64,000 bases of DNA from Inia geoffrensis (GCA_036417435.1 CM070911.1:5270001-5334000); one strand, 5' to 3'; positions 46,210 through 58,150 are shown, counted from the first letter of the stretch. Notes: generated from the letters alone by a model not told the origin. Program-made: numbers and translations.

Positions 46210-46575
46210 TTTAAATCCTTTTTTTTTAAATTGAAGTATAACATGCATTTAGAAAAGTTGTACAAAACCAGCAGGGCTCAACTGTAGAATTTCATAAACT
46301 GAATACACCCATGTATGTAACTAGCACCCAAATCAAGAAATAAAATATTAAATAGGAGGTCGGAAGGCTGCCCTGTCCTCTGCCTTCCCCACTCCTTTCC
46401 TCCTCCCAAAGGTAGCCTCTATCTTTATTACATAGGTTAGTGTATTTATGTAAAGGAATCAAACAGTGTGTGTTCTTTTGTGTCTGGCTTCTTTTGCAAA
46501 ACATTATCTTTGTAAGACACACCCATTTCATTTGTAAGTTTGTTCATTCTCATTCCTGTATGACATTTAATGTAC
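46210..46575 (-). mobile_element. L1: L1M 3' end, antisense (first of two)
   Basis: 'aaattgaagtataacatgca' then 'gaatacacccatgtatgtaa', 'gtgtctggcttcttttgcaa' and 'tgttcattctcattcctgta' are the reversed 3' UTR of an old L1. Confidence 0.7.
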
Positions 46576-46594
46576 AAATCAATGAGAGTTTATC

Positions 46595-48690
46595 TCTTTT
46601 ATAACAGATTTATTGAGATATAATCCACGTACCATATGATCCATCCATTTAAAATGTACAATTCAATATTTTTTGAGTATATTCACAGGGTTGTGCAGCC
46701 ATCACTATAATCTAATTTTAGAACATTTCTGTTGTTACTAAAAGAAACTTGGAAGCCATAAGTAGTTACTCTTCATTTTCCCCCATGCACTTCTCCTCCA
46801 CCGGGCCCTCAGCAATCACTAATCTGCTTTCTATCTCTATAGATTTGCCTATTCTGGTTTACATATAGATGGTATCATACAATAGGTGATGTTTTGTGAC
46901 TGGCTTTTTTCACTTAACATAATGATGTCAAGGCTCATTGTTGAATGTATCAGTTCTTCATTTCTTTTTATCACTGAATAATATTCCATTGTATGGATAT
47001 ACCATTTTTTATTTAATCATTCATTGGTTGATGAACATTTTGGTTGTTTCTAACACTGTAGTGAAATTTACATACAAGTTTTTATATGGACATATGTTCC
47101 ATGTTTCTTAGGTACATATGTAGAAGTGGAAATAATGGGATATTTGGTAACTCTGTGACAAGCTCTTTGAGGAATTGTCAAACAGTGTTACGAAGTGGCT
47201 GAACCATTTTGCATGCCAACGAGCAACGTATGAGAGATTTTGACTTTTCCACATCCTCACCAAAATTTGTTCTTGTGTTTTTTTGATTACTGCATTCTAG
47301 TGGGTATAAAGTGGTCTCTCACTGTGTATTTGGTTTGCATTTTCTGAATGACTAATAATGTTGAGCATATTTTCATGTGCTTATTGGCCATTTTATATCC
47401 TCTTTGGAGGGATGTGTATTCATATTCTTGGCCCATTTTTTTAATTGGTTGTTTGTCTTTTTAACATTTAGTTATAAGAGTTCTGTGCATATTCTGGATA
47501 CAAGTCCCTTAGCAGTTATATGATTTACAAATATTTTCTCCCATTCTGTGGGGCCTTTTCTCATTTTCTTAATGGTGTTATTTGCATCACCAAAGTTTTA
47601 AATTTTCATGTAGTATGATTTATCAGTTTTCTCTTTTGCCATTCATGGTTTTGGTGTTATATTTAAGAAACCACTGCATGATCCAAGGTCATTAAGATTT
47701 AGTCCTGTTTCCTTCTAAGGGTTTTATAGTTTTAGTTCTTAGATTTATGATCCATTTTGAGTCAATCTTTTATTTTGTATGGTCTGAGGTAAGTGTCCAA
47801 ATTAATTCTTTTTCATGTTGATATTCAGTTTTTCTAATACTGTTTGTTGAAGAAACTATATTTCCCAAATGAATGGTCTTGGCACTCTTGTCTAAAATCA
47901 ACTGACTACAGGTGTATGGCTTTAGTTCTTGATTCTCAATTCTATTCTATTGTTTGTATGTTGATCACTATGCTAATAGCACACTGTCTTGATTACTGTA
48001 TCTTTGTTGTAAATTTTGAAATCAATAATTGTGAGCCTTTCAAATTTATTTTTTTTAATACTGTTTAGGCTGTTCTGGGTCCTGTGCATTTCCATATGAA
48101 TTTTAGGAAAAGCTTGTCAAATTTTGCAAAAATTGCAGGTGGGATTTTAAGATGTTGAGCTGAATCTATAGATCAATTTGGTGAGTCTTGCCATATTAAC
48201 GATATTGTTTTCTGATGCATAGCTTATTATGCATCCTGTATTAGATCTGTAATCTACTTCATTGATGTTTTTTAGTGCTCGAATACAAGGTTCATCCTTC
48301 TTTTGTTAAACCTGTACCTAGATATTTTATTCTTCTTGATGTTACCATAAATGGTATGGTTTCTTTAACTTCATTGTCAGAATGTTTATTGCTAGTGTGT
48401 AGAAATGCAACTGAGTTTTGCATATTGATCTTATATCCTACAGAAATGCTGAATTTATTAGCTTATTAATAGATTTTTAGTGGACTCCTTAGTATTTTCT
48501 ACGTATGATATCATGTCAACTGAGGAAAAAAAAGTTTGACTTCTTTTCCAATTAGGATGTCTTTTTTTTTTTTTTTAGCTTAATTGCCTTGTCTAGAACT
48601 TCCAGTACAATGTAAAATAGAAATTGCAAGAGCAGGCATCCTTCTCTTATTCCTGATCTTTAGTGAATTTTAAATTTAGGTTATTATACT
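46595..48690 (-). mobile_element. L1: L1M LINE, antisense, 3' UTR to mid ORF2
   Basis: A new L1 3' end begins at 'acagatttattgagatataa' and reads continuously backwards. Landmarks are 'attccattgtatggatatac', 'atgactaataatgttgagca', 'ccattctgtggggccttttc', 'gaatggtcttggcactcttg', 'tccatatgaattttagga' and 'gaacttccagtacaatgtaa'. About 2.1 kb of ancient L1 with many stops and indels. Confidence 0.9.
47000..48690 (-). pseudogene. Dead L1 ORF2 (reverse transcriptase, C-terminal half)
   Basis: Family role: endonuclease/reverse transcriptase for target-primed retrotransposition. On the minus strand the segment runs from the conserved region before the RT active site to the C-terminus. At the expected ADD site the codons read TCA GTT GAC (48523 down to 48515), so only one of the two aspartates remains. 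Stops and frameshifts are frequent, and the N-terminal endonuclease is absent. The start coordinate is approximate. Confidence 0.75.
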
Positions 48691-50495
48691 TTTCAACTGT
48701 TGGTCTTTTCAACTGTTGGTCTTTTCATAATTTCTATCTCTTTACTTATATGCTCTTTATGAGACAGTGTCATTTTACTTTCCTTGAATTTAGAGCATAG
48801 ATTCCTTTGGTTGTTATTTGAAAGTATTTATAACAACTGCTTCTAAGTCTTTCTCTGATAAGTTCACCTTCATGGGCAGTTTCTAATGCCTGTATGACCC
48901 TGTATATGGGTCATAAATTCCTGTTTACTTTCATGTCTTACACGTTTCTGTTGGAAACTGGTTATTTTAGATAACATACTGTAGTAACTATGGATAGTAA
49001 CTCCCCTTCTCAGAGATGGTTGTTGCTTATTTCTTTAGTGATTTGGCTGAAACTAAATCTGTTATATCCATTTCCCTTGCAATGCATAGTTTCTCTTATT
49101 TGTGCTCAGATTTTTCCCCATGACTTTTTAATCTTTTAGCCTTGCTATCTAGGAGCTACTCCTGCGTCAACATGTTGTGCTTAAGTTCCCTCAGCCAGTT
49201 ACATCTTTACCCATTCATCACTGGGTGAGTGTATGCTTTGAGATTGCTCTCACAGATTAGGGAGTTCACGCAGTTTGTTTTATTTTGTTTTGTTTTGTTT
49301 TCGTTTGTTTTGTTTTGTTTTTTCCCCATGTTCTTCCAGGGACTGGTAGCTTGGAGATTCCCTCTGTGGTAACCCCTGAGAATGTGCAGTCCTGGGCTTA
49401 TACATAGTCCTCCGGTCTTCCAGGGCTGAGTTTAACTTTTCATCTTAAGAGATTGGCTTACTACAAGTGGCCCCAGGTCAGAGTTTCTGGTTGGTCAGTG
49501 TGTGGGCAGAATTTGTGTTTAAGCCTCTTGTGACAGTGAGGCTTCTGCCCTGTGTTGGTGAGTCTGGGTGCTATAGCTGAGGAATGCTTGTAGGTCTGCC
49601 CCACAACCTGCTCTGACTGCTCCGGAGTGGGTGTCGTCTAGCACACACCTCAGCTTCCCTGACCCCCAGAGTTGCCAGTGTTCCCAGGAGGGCTCTTCTT
49701 GGCCTCTCTTCTCCTGGTTCTTTCTATTTAACTTCTTGCTGCTCAGCCATTCACATGCATCTTAGATCCACCATCCTGCTCTTCATTAGTCTCCACCAAA
49801 GTCTCCATTCTTTTTGACAACACCCTTGGGGATGAATTTTTCCCATCCCGTTCCAAAGAGCCAGTGTTCTCAGGCAGAGCTATGGAGCTCTTCATCCTTG
49901 CAGCATGCCTTTCCCCTTAGGCAAATCCCCTGCGTCCCTGCAGCAGTGTTGAAGGCGGAGGTCCACTTTTCCTAGGACACCTGTCTCTACAATGGGCGCT
50001 AGGAAAACAGCAACCCCTGGTTTTATTGGCTTGTCCTTCCAGATATGAAACCCCTGCCTTAGAAGCTAGCTGAGATAGGGACCATACAAGGCTCATGGTC
50101 TCAGCAGCTTCAGCTGAGGTAGAGCTCCTGCCCTAGCACTGGGGGCTGAGTAGGGAGAGACAGGTCATCTATGCCCACCTGCTAGAACATGGCTTCTTCA
50201 ACACAGGGCTGGGGGTAATGAAAAATGCTGCTAACTGTTCTTCCTGCAGTCAAACCACAGCTCCAGAGTTGGGGGAGAAGGAGCCTCCTCTTGCTGCTCT
50301 CACCAGACAGCAGAACTCCTGGAGCTGAGGCAGGTTAACGGAGCATGTTGTGGCTCAAATACCATAGACTCTTGATGATCATTCGGAGAAACAGTAGATT
50401 TTCTTGAATGAATGTTTTCCCATTTGCTATGTGTGCTTAGAACATTTTCCAGAGAGTTTAAATGATGGTTTTTTCTTTTTAAAAAGCAAAACAAA
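48691..50495. other. Unclassified, possibly old L1 5' or other repeat
   Basis: 'gttggaaactggttatttta' to 'gataacatactgtagtaact' resembles sequence in old L1 5' regions, but the link with the ORF2 part is not contiguous. A 16-bp unit 'ttcaactgttggtctt' is tandemly doubled at about 48693-48725. A (TTTTG)n run lies at 49277-49320. 49330-50350 is GC-richer with no gene recognised. Confidence 0.35.
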
Positions 50496-50503
50496 AAAAC
50501 ATC

Positions 50504-50695
50504 GGGACTTCCCTGGTGGTCCAGTGGTTAAGATTTTGCCTTCCAATACAGGGGATGCAGGTTCAATCCCTGGTCAGGGGGCTAAGATCCCACATGCCTC
50601 ACGGTGAAAAAAAACAAAACATAAAACAAGAAATATTGTAACAAAATCAATAAAGACTTTAAAAATGGTCTACATCAAAAAAAATGTTTAAAAAA
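50504..50695 (+). mobile_element. tRNA-Glu-type SINE (Bov-tA/CHR-like, older)
   Basis: 'gggacttccctggtggtcca', 'gtggttaagattttgccttc' and 'gcaggttcaatccctggtca' (B box), with a tail 'gactttaaaaatggtctaca' followed by A8. The body is shorter than CHR-2 and lacks the 'gcccgcgtacc' end. A TSD is not clear because both flanks are A-rich. Confidence 0.85.
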
Positions 50696-50739
50696 ACAAC
50701 AAAACAGTGATTCTTACCAGTTAGTTGTTACTTTGCTGG

Positions 50740-51090
50740 GAAGAAGTTCTGTCAGACTCCTTGTCTGGTCAGTCTGGAAGCTCCATCTCCTACCTGTTCT
50801 ATGCTTGTTGGATATTTGGGTTGCTTCCCTTTTGGTTCTATTACACAATAAGGCGCCTATGATCAGCCTTGCATACATTGCCTGATGAGCAGATGTACAC
50901 CTTTCTGTTGAGTACACGCCTAGGAGTGACTTATTTAGTGACAGGGCTGCAAATGTTCAGCTTTAATTGTTGATATTATCAAAATACTTTCCAAAGTAAC
51001 AGTACCTATTATACTCCCAATGTATCCTCCTTATCAATCTTTTCATAGACAGTATTTTAGTGGATTAAAAATGTTTGAAAATTTCACTCA
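50740..51090 (-). mobile_element. L1: L1 3'-region fragment, antisense
   Basis: 'gttggatatttgggttgctt', 'gagtacacgcctaggagtga', 'actttccaaagtaacagtac' and 'ttatactcccaatgtatcct' are in reversed L1 3'-region order. Third antisense L1 piece in 5 kb. Confidence 0.75.
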
Positions 51091-51654
51091 GTTGTGAACC
51101 AAAATCCAGAAAGTGAATACAAGGATATACTTCTATTTTTTATCATATTCTATTTTTAACATGAAAACATGGTACTTGTAGTTTCTACGTCCAAATACCT
51201 ATTGCCATATATCTAACAAAGAGTGAGTCTAGGCAAAATTATCCCCTTCAAAATTCAGTTAATGATAAAAACTAAACATTTACTGAACAATTACTTCCAG
51301 AGTTCTGCACGGCCTCGCCATTTTAGCACCACTTAAGTGCCTACAAAAGAAAGAGCTGCAATAACTCTGTCCCATACACTCACATCAATAGTCCTGGGCT
51401 CTCAAGTCTCTCCCACGTCCTCACTCTTCACTTTCTTCCATGTTACTTCCTCTTTCCAGATTCTGAAAAATTTGGCTTTTTGTGTCTGAGCTATTTTCTT
51501 CTCAGGATATGACAAGATCCACTTCCTCAGTTCTAACTTTTGAATCTCCTGAGATATAGATTAACATTCTGGTTCTTCCTACTCTTGGCTGTTATCTATA
51601 GAGGGTACTGTGGTGGACTCTCCAATATCTGGACTCGTGTTTCCCTGATGCAAT
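51091..51654. other. Unique non-coding DNA
   Basis: Nothing recognised. Confidence 0.4.
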
Positions 51655-52115
51655 GTAAGTTGGAGAACTGAACTCAAATCAAGTTGTGGGAATAACTGAT
51701 CTAAGAGTATTGCCAATTAATTAACTCATACTGGGCACATGACAAAATTTGGGCTAATAAGTTATAAGGAAAAGGTTTCTAGAGGCGTCTTAAGAAAGGC
51801 TACAGTGCCTCTCTCTCTTTGTCTTTCTCCCTCTACCACTGGATGGGAACAAGACAGCAGAGCCCTGAGTGTTATTAGCAGCCCTGTTTAAGAACCCGGT
51901 GGATTGGGGGTTGGGGGTTTGGGATGAAGTCAATAACATGGACAGCAAACCAGGGTTGCCAAGAACTCGAGCCTTATTTACAATCGCTGAAAACGCCAAC
52001 ATCACCCCCTGAAGTTTCCCCTATCTCTGAATTTAGTTATTTGATATAAAAAATTATGTTATTGTTTGATCCAGTATAAGGCAGATTCTTATAGCCTATA
52101 GCCAAAAGAATCCTC
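51655..52115 (+). mobile_element. Possible MLT/MER-type LTR remnant
   Basis: 'ctctaccactggatgggaac', 'aagacagcagagccctgagt' and 'cttatagcctatagccaaaa' followed by 'gaatcctcgaag' resemble an old LTR. Weak. The 5' end is not defined. Confidence 0.3.
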
Positions 52116-52369
52116 GAAGATTAGTTAACTTTTTGAGTCTTATTTTCTTTTCTCCATAAGTGGAAGAGAAACAGTGGTTTCCTCATAGAAATTTTGTAAA
52201 AAATTTTGTAAAAATTTCATTAAATTGTACATGGGGATCCCTCACTAAAATACCTGGCTCATGGTAAAGACATGTTAATTTTTGTTATAAGAATGAATGA
52301 ATGAGGGAATGAATGAAAAATGCTGTTTTGACAGAAAGAGATGTGGAAAGGGTTGAATTATAATTCTGC

Positions 52370-52950
52370 TGGAATGTAAGCTCAAAAGCTCAGGGGTCCT
52401 CCATGTATCCCAAGCCTCTAAAAATTCTACATGACGCATATCAAGCACTAAACACATATATTGTATTTTCTAAGCTCGTGAAGTCAAGAATAAAGGTAAG
52501 TTTATTGATTCACCAAGTACTAATGAGCACCTACTGTGTGTCATGCATTGTGCAAAATTGTGACAGTGCAATGATGAATGAGACAGTCCCCACAAGCTTA
52601 TTCCCAAGTGGGGAAAGGTGGCCAGACCATAGGTCAGTAGGGGGGAGTGTACAGTGCAGAATCATACAAGGCGTAGTGCGTACATGAAGGAGGAAAAACC
52701 AAACTATGTGCGAGGGGCTAAGGAAAACAGCACAGAAATGAGATCTGAAGGATGAACTGGAGAAGATGATGGAAATGGAGGCTTTTGTGCATTTCAGGCA
52801 GAGACCCGACAGGTACACAATATCTGCTGGGGATTGCTGAGTGAATGAGTTGCAAAGATGGATCAAGCCTGTCTGAGGAGTGGCAGGAGGTGAGGAATGA
52901 ACGGGAACTAACTAGAGGTGAGGTCAGGGATCCCAAGCCAGTCACTTAGT
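52370..52950. repeat. L2: L2 LINE pieces (sense then antisense)
   Basis: 52370-52480 resembles a sense L2 tail ('ggaatgtaagctcaaaagct'). 52500-52950 is a clearer reversed L2: 'taatgagcacctactgtgtg', 'gaatgagacagtccccacaa' and 'gaaatgagatctgaaggatg'. Just upstream 'gaatgaatgaatgaggga' marks a further tail. Confidence 0.6.
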
Positions 52951-53285
52951 TTTTCTCCTGTAAGAAAGGTGGAAGATTTTGAATAGTCTCATAAATTCTC
53001 TGATGATCAGATCTGCAGAAGAACATCATTCTGGATTCTGCAGACACTGCTTGGGTGTGGGATGTGTGAGATCTTGGAGAGGTAATTAGGGTTCAATCCG
53101 AAGTAGGGCAAAATCAAAGCAAACTGGAACCCTCAACTTTGTTCTCTGAAAGAGGCAGAATTGAGTCTTCTGCAGGCAAATAAAGAGCCAGAGTTACTCG
53201 TTCCCTGTGAGACTCACCAGCTGGCTTAGATATAGGCCAACCTGACTCTCCTGATACATTAAGAGCTAGTTTTCGCTCTTACAAT
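52951..53285. other. Unique non-coding DNA
   Basis: Nothing recognised. Confidence 0.35.
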
Positions 53286-53289
53286 TTTT

Positions 53290-53445
53290 CATTAGAGCCA
53301 CGTTCCTGTGTCTCCGACTAAACTTTGAGCTCCTCGTGAAAAGGGCAAGGTTTTTTAATGATCCTATGCCCCTCTCTCTTAGCATAGAGCAGCACCTCTA
53401 CTGAATGTTGGTGCTTATTAAATTGCTGTTGAATTAAAAAATGAG
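53290..53445 (+). repeat. L2: L2 LINE 3' end
   Basis: 'aactttgagctcctcgtgaa', 'atagagcagcacctctactg' and 'ttaaattgctgttgaattaa' are L2 tail sequence. Confidence 0.6.
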
Positions 53446-53639
53446 AAATTGGAAAATTGGAGTACTATCTTCTAATGATTATTACCATATAGGGTGTGGC
53501 CATTTATATTCATTTAGCATGAAGACTTAGGAAGTGCAAAGCTATGGTGTCAGTCATATGAAATGCTATTGTTAGACATATATGCTATTGACAGACATTT
53601 ATGCTAAAATAGACATTATTATACACTAATAAAAGGAGT

Positions 53640-53850
53640 TAAAACATGCCACACACTCCTCCAAGGACTTTGCAAATATCAACTCATGTAATCCTCACAC
53701 AGACCTATGTAGTGTGTGCTGTTATTGAACTCATTTTTCACATGAGGAAACAGATACAGAGGTTAAGTAACTAGTACAAGTTCAAAGAGCTAGTAAGTGT
53801 CAGGATTCCAGTCCAGGCAGCCTGGGCTCAGGACCCTCCCTCTCCACAGC
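53640..53850 (-). repeat. MIR: MIR SINE, antisense, near full length
   Basis: 'actcatgtaatcctcacaca', 'catgaggaaacagatacaga', 'ggttaagtaactagtacaag' and 'gattccagtccaggcagcct' are reversed MIR in order. Confidence 0.85.
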
Positions 53851-53949
53851 CAGGCCAGAGATCCATAGAGGGTTCTTCTTGGCCTCTCGAACTTACTCAC
53901 ACCCCCTTTGGGAAAATTGTCTGGTTTTATCAAAATTGTTCATTATATT

Positions 53950-54060
53950 AGATTTTGACTAATAGAATATGAGTTCTTTAAGAGCAAAAATCATATTTCC
54001 CAGCACCTTTCAGAGTGCCTAGCATATAATAGGTGCTGATTTTTTGTTTGTTCTTGTTTA
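53950..54060 (+). repeat. L2: L2 LINE 3' end
   Basis: 'agaatatgagttctttaaga', 'cagagtgcctagcatataat' and 'aggtgctga' fit L2 tail. Confidence 0.6.
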
Positions 54061-55227
54061 ATCAGTAGAATATTGAAGAGTTACTGAGTGGTGGTGTCAC
54101 CACAGACATCTGGAAGAGTCTGAGGGTAAATGTCAAGAACTGTAAATGCTTAAGTGTTCAAACCCTTGTTTCCCAGCTCTGCCTTCGGCATCCCTGGTGT
54201 CCAGTGAGATAGTCAAAGGTGTTGAACAAAAAATGGCTGTCCGGTTGAATGCTTAAGAAACATAAAATGCATTATTTATGGTCTCCTTTCGTGTTGTGTA
54301 AATAAATGAAGTTATGTTATGGTCCACCCACCAGTGGGCATTTATATTCGGTTCTATGACTACAAATTAATTCTTAGCAACATCCTCACCGGAACCTCCT
54401 TATAGAGTAATCTTAAGGAATATAAAGGTGATTTGAGCTTGCCTCGAAGACTGTAATTTAAAAGTCATTCTAGGAGTAAGAGAAAGAAGAGAAAGAATGG
54501 AAGGAGGGAGAAGACAACCAAATAGTTATTTGGGTAAAGGAAAGTTTCCTGAGTCTAGAGAGGGTTCAACAAAAGAACAGTCCTGCAAGGGATGAATAGA
54601 ACACGCACAAATTATAATCATCTATAGATTCAGCCTCTAGGTAAAAAGGAAGAGAGCAGGGGAGGCCTTCCTGGTGATTCAGGTTAAAGTTTCTAAAGCC
54701 CCCTGTGAAGAGACTAAATGCCCAAATCTACAATATGTTAGAATCTTCTAAGTTTTGCTTTGGCCGAGCCTTTGATTCCCTTATGAACTCTGAATTTAGT
54801 GAATTTAAATGCACATGGACTTTAGGAGGCTTTGAGCTGGGGCCAAACTTAGGTTATCATACTGAAAGCTTTTTGCAGATGCATGAATTTATCTTAAAGT
54901 GTAGACATATAAACTTTCAAGAGAACTAAATGGTTATATCTCATCCAGTTAGGGTCCAATAGCCCCGAGGAATCCGTGTAACTCAGTTTCTCGTCTCCAT
55001 GTAGATTGGTTTCCAAACCATCCAGGGCTGAATAACTTTAAAACTCAGTTGGCATCAAAAGATAGAACTAAATGCTTCCTCCTGGCACCTTTTTCCATTT
55101 TCTCTTGGAATATCAGGGTTGTGCTGCAATCTCTGTGCTTATCCCCTGGGTCCCTGGGAGGTGAATGAACGATGAACGTCCTCACTGAACTTCCTCCCAG
55201 CATCCTTATTTTCTCATCTCTCCACAC
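54061..55227. other. Unique non-coding DNA
   Basis: About 1.2 kb without a convincing repeat or gene. A purine-rich tract lies at 54475-54520. Confidence 0.4.
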
Positions 55228-55238
55228 CTGCTGTCTTT

Positions 55239-55371
55239 TTTTTTTTTTTTTTTTTTTTGCTGTGCTGTACGGCTTTCAGGATCTTAGTTCCCCAACCAGG
55301 GATCAAACCTGTGCCCCCTGCAGTGGAAGCACAGAGTCCTAACCACTGGACCACCAGGGAATTCACTACAT
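55239..55371 (-). mobile_element. tRNA-Glu-type SINE (Bov-tA/CHR-like), antisense
   Basis: A T21 run (reversed poly(A)), 'aaccagggatcaaacctgtg' (reversed B box), 'ctaaccactggaccaccagg' and 'gaattc' (reversed head). An 11-bp TSD 'ctgctgtcttt' is at 55228-55238 and 55372-55382. Confidence 0.9.
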
Positions 55372-55499
55372 CTGCTGTCTTTACTTTCCCCTAACCCTTC
55401 CCCCAATTTACTCTTTACCTGCTACAAGGGGGAAAAGACACAAAAATAATATTTACCAAATATTTTCTTTTTAATTAAAAAAGACGGTAATAACTTCCA

Positions 55500-55650
55500 T
55501 TCAGTAACTATTTGTGAAGTCTCTACTAAGTGTCTGACACTAGAAGAATAACAAAATTGACAAGGCACAGCCCCTGCATCAAGTGTAAAGAGGTAAGAAC
55601 AAACATATAGAAACAACTAAAATAAGAATAAGAACTGTAACGTTTCTAAT
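55500..55650 (-). repeat. L2: L2 LINE 3' end, antisense
   Basis: 'cattcagtaactatttgtga', 'ctaagtgtctgacactagaa' and 'aaggcacagcccctgcatca' are reversed L2. Confidence 0.6.
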
Positions 55651-55674
55651 GGGAGAGGATCCATACATTTAGGT

Positions 55675-55840
55675 TGTGTCCCTCAAAGCTTGGCCCATGG
55701 ATCTTCTGCATCAGAATCATCTAAATGTTAATTCACATAGATATTTGGGGGGGTCCCCACTCTAGACTGGGCAAATCGGAATTTCCAGAGGCAGAACTCA
55801 GGGATCTTCATTCTAACCAAGAGGGGAACCCAGCAAAACT
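55675..55840. mobile_element. MER5: MER5-like hAT remnant
   Basis: 'cttctgcatcagaatcatct', 'ccccactctagactgggcaa' and 'ggaatttccagaggcagaac' match the MER5 core. TIRs decayed. Confidence 0.6.
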
Positions 55841-56265
55841 GAGGATGCTGTTCTCTGAATGACCTACAAGAATCAGAGATCTGTCTTGAAGGCAGGAGAA
55901 TTAAAGATGCTTAAAACGTCAAGAATCAGAGATCTGAAAGGCATTCTTTGCAGAAGGAACAGCAAGGCAACGGCAACATGAAAAGCCTTGGGGAGCATAT
56001 TGGAAAACAATCCAGTCGGCGAGGGCACAGGATATGTGAAGAGCCACAGGCGATAAGCAGAAGCCTGAACTGTCCCCTGCCCTAGTCGAGGCGAGTATCA
56101 TTTGTTTGCAGACTGCTGAAAGTGCAAATCCCCACGTCCGTTAATTTTTGTTAAACCTCTTATCTCTGAGGGTATTTAATTTTTCATTTCTTTTTCACTT
56201 ATGTTGGTTTCCTAGCATGAATTTAGTGAAAACAACTTAAGGTTTTTTTTTTTTTTTTAATTAAA
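55841..56265. other. Unique DNA with a 17-bp spaced direct repeat
   Basis: 'caagaatcagagatctg' occurs at 55867-55883 and 55920-55936, separated by 36 bp. Otherwise nothing recognised. Confidence 0.5.
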
Positions 56266-56269
56266 TCAA

Positions 56270-56400
56270 CCTTATTTAAATTCTGGCTCCATCACGTATT
56301 GGCTCTGTGACCTTGTGCTAAGTCAGCTATCGTCAGTGAGCCTCAGTTTGTGCCCCAACAAAGAGACATAATATCTAATCACTGTAGTGAGCTCTTAGCA
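56270..56400 (+). repeat. MIR: MIR SINE fragment
   Basis: 'ttctggctccatcacgtatt', 'ggctctgtgaccttgtgcta' and 'gagcctcagtttgtgcccca' are sense MIR. Confidence 0.75.
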
Positions 56401-57076
56401 GGGGCAGAAGGGCACAGCCGGAGGGCGCGTGGCCCCGAGCATGCACTCCGTGAAGGGAAGCCCTTCTATGTGTTACTGGGCTCCCAGGACGCTGGGAAAC
56501 TGGTTTGCTTCTTCTTGACTTCTCTGTGGATTTAATAACTCACCCTTTTGATTCTAATCTTCAGATTCAACTGTCTACCTGGCATATTTACGATCCCACT
56601 GAATTTCAACTTGTGAAGCTCTTTTAAGGCGCGTCAGCCTGGGATAGCACTGGGGCCTTGTGTTAGCATGGCCTGGTGCCAAAGGCAAATGTTTAGACTT
56701 GGCTGAGGGCTTGGCGTTCAGTTAGCGCTCGATGCTTTAAAGAAAATGCAAACCCGGGAGCTTTTTTGGGAACAGAGGGGCTGGCTTCTCCGCCTTACAG
56801 CCACACAGGTGCACTGCCTCCTGGTGACAGGGAGCAAACGTTTGACCCAAGAGCCCGAAGCCATGTCCCAGGAGCCCCTGGAACCAGTGCAGCCCTGACT
56901 GCGGGGAGACCTGTTTGACTTGGCCACGGGCCCCGCGAAGCTGGCGGCGGGCACAGCCCAGAGGAAAACAGCCTTGACATTGACTCTCATCACTGCGGTG
57001 CTCAGGGCCACCTGTGGGTTTCACAACCTACCTTCCCTTTCCCACAGCATCCTAGCCAGTTTGTTTGCATTCCCAG

Positions 57077-57107
<31 letters not shown>

Positions 57108-57285
57108 TCCTATTGCTCTCTTTGCTCCAAAGCTCAGTATCTGCTCTGGGTCACTGCCTTAAGGCACTCACCTGTGCACACCTCTGAGCGCAGGCGTGGG
57201 GCCAGCTGCTCCATCAGAAGCCTTTCTTAATTCTGGGTCTCTCTCCTGTTTCCAAGCATCTATAAATATACACATTCTGCTGCAA
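56401..57285. other. GC-richer unique DNA with (GA)n
   Basis: 56400-57010 is GC-rich and has antisense frames of 61-97 codons, including Arg/Cys-rich ones, but no domain was recognised and CpGs are scattered. An (AG)n tract of about 24 bp is at 57085-57108. Confidence 0.45.
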
Positions 57286-57289
57286 TGGG

Positions 57290-57495
57290 GAAGAAACAAA
57301 CATTCATTAAGCACCTGCTTCATGCCAGGTGCTTTCACACACAGAACCTTGTTTAACCCTCAAAGCAGCTCCGTGAGAAAGGAGTTAATAACTTTAGGTA
57401 CTGGATAAGAACAGTCAGGTGGTACATCAGAGAAGCCAAGATTTGGACCTGGCCTTCTGACTCTAAGTTCATGATCTTTCCATCTAATGTGCTGC
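57290..57495 (-). repeat. MIR: MIR SINE, antisense
   Basis: 'cttcatgccaggtgctttca', 'cttgtttaaccctcaaagca' and 'ggacctggccttctgactct' are reversed MIR. Confidence 0.75.
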
Positions 57496-57499
57496 CTCT

Positions 57500-57665
57500 T
57501 ACCACGTTATAGAAAGAGCAGCAGGGAGGGATAGGAGACATGGATTCCAGCCCAGGTTTTGACATTGGCTGGCCAGAGATGAGCCCTCCTGCCATCTCAA
57601 GGTGTCTGAGCCTTTTTATGAAATGAGGGGCTGGGACAAGCTGCCTCTAAGGTCCCTTCCAGTTT
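57500..57665 (+). repeat. MIR: MIR-type SINE, sense
   Basis: 'catggattccagcccaggtt', 'tctgagcctttttatgaaat' and 'aggtcccttccagttttaat' match a sense MIR (3' variant). It faces the preceding antisense copy. Confidence 0.65.
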
Positions 57666-57945
57666 TAATATGTATCTTGGGCTTGCATACAGCACCAGAG
57701 ACCATAGGTGGGGAGTGGGACCCTTCGCTGCCTTGAGCCAGTCCCGGCCAGAGGAAGCTCTGTGTGTCTATGGACAGCAGTTGTCTTGATGGAAATCCAT
57801 CCCAAAGTGGTGACACAGTTGTGTGAAGACTAAGGCGTGGATGGGGCCCTTTCTGTCCCAAGACAGGCAGACAGTCTTCAATAAAGGTGATCTGAACAAG
57901 GGGAAGAGATAACCCACAGCTGTTTCCGAGAACAGGGGCTGTGGT
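57666..57945. other. Unique non-coding DNA
   Basis: The 138-codon antisense frame 57616-58032 spans this and two MIR flanks. No motif. Confidence 0.4.
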
Positions 57946-57949
57946 TGTT

Positions 57950-58150
57950 GGCACGTGCCTGACACTGCTGTGTGTGTTTAATAGATGTATACTGATCCAC
58001 TTCACCTTCACAACACGAGGAGAGAAATACATCTATTTTCCCCATTTTGCACATATGTGAGGATACAAAAGCTCAGAAACCGCACACACAGCTAGTATGG
58101 GAGGGGCTGGGATTTGAACCCCATCAGTCACTCTTAACCATTGCATTCAG
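57950..58150 (-). repeat. MIR: MIR SINE, antisense
   Basis: 'tccactcactt'-type decay, 'ttttccccattttgcacata', 'cacacagctagtatgggagg' and 'gggatttgaaccccatcagt' are reversed MIR. Confidence 0.75.

Noticed and set aside
54660..54690. Possible SINE head ('ggccttcctggtgattcagg')
   Set aside because: Only about 20 bp resemble the CHR head. No B box or tail follows, so it is probably coincidence.
57616..58032. 138-codon antisense frame
   Set aside because: Overlaps MIR sequence at both ends, with no motif.
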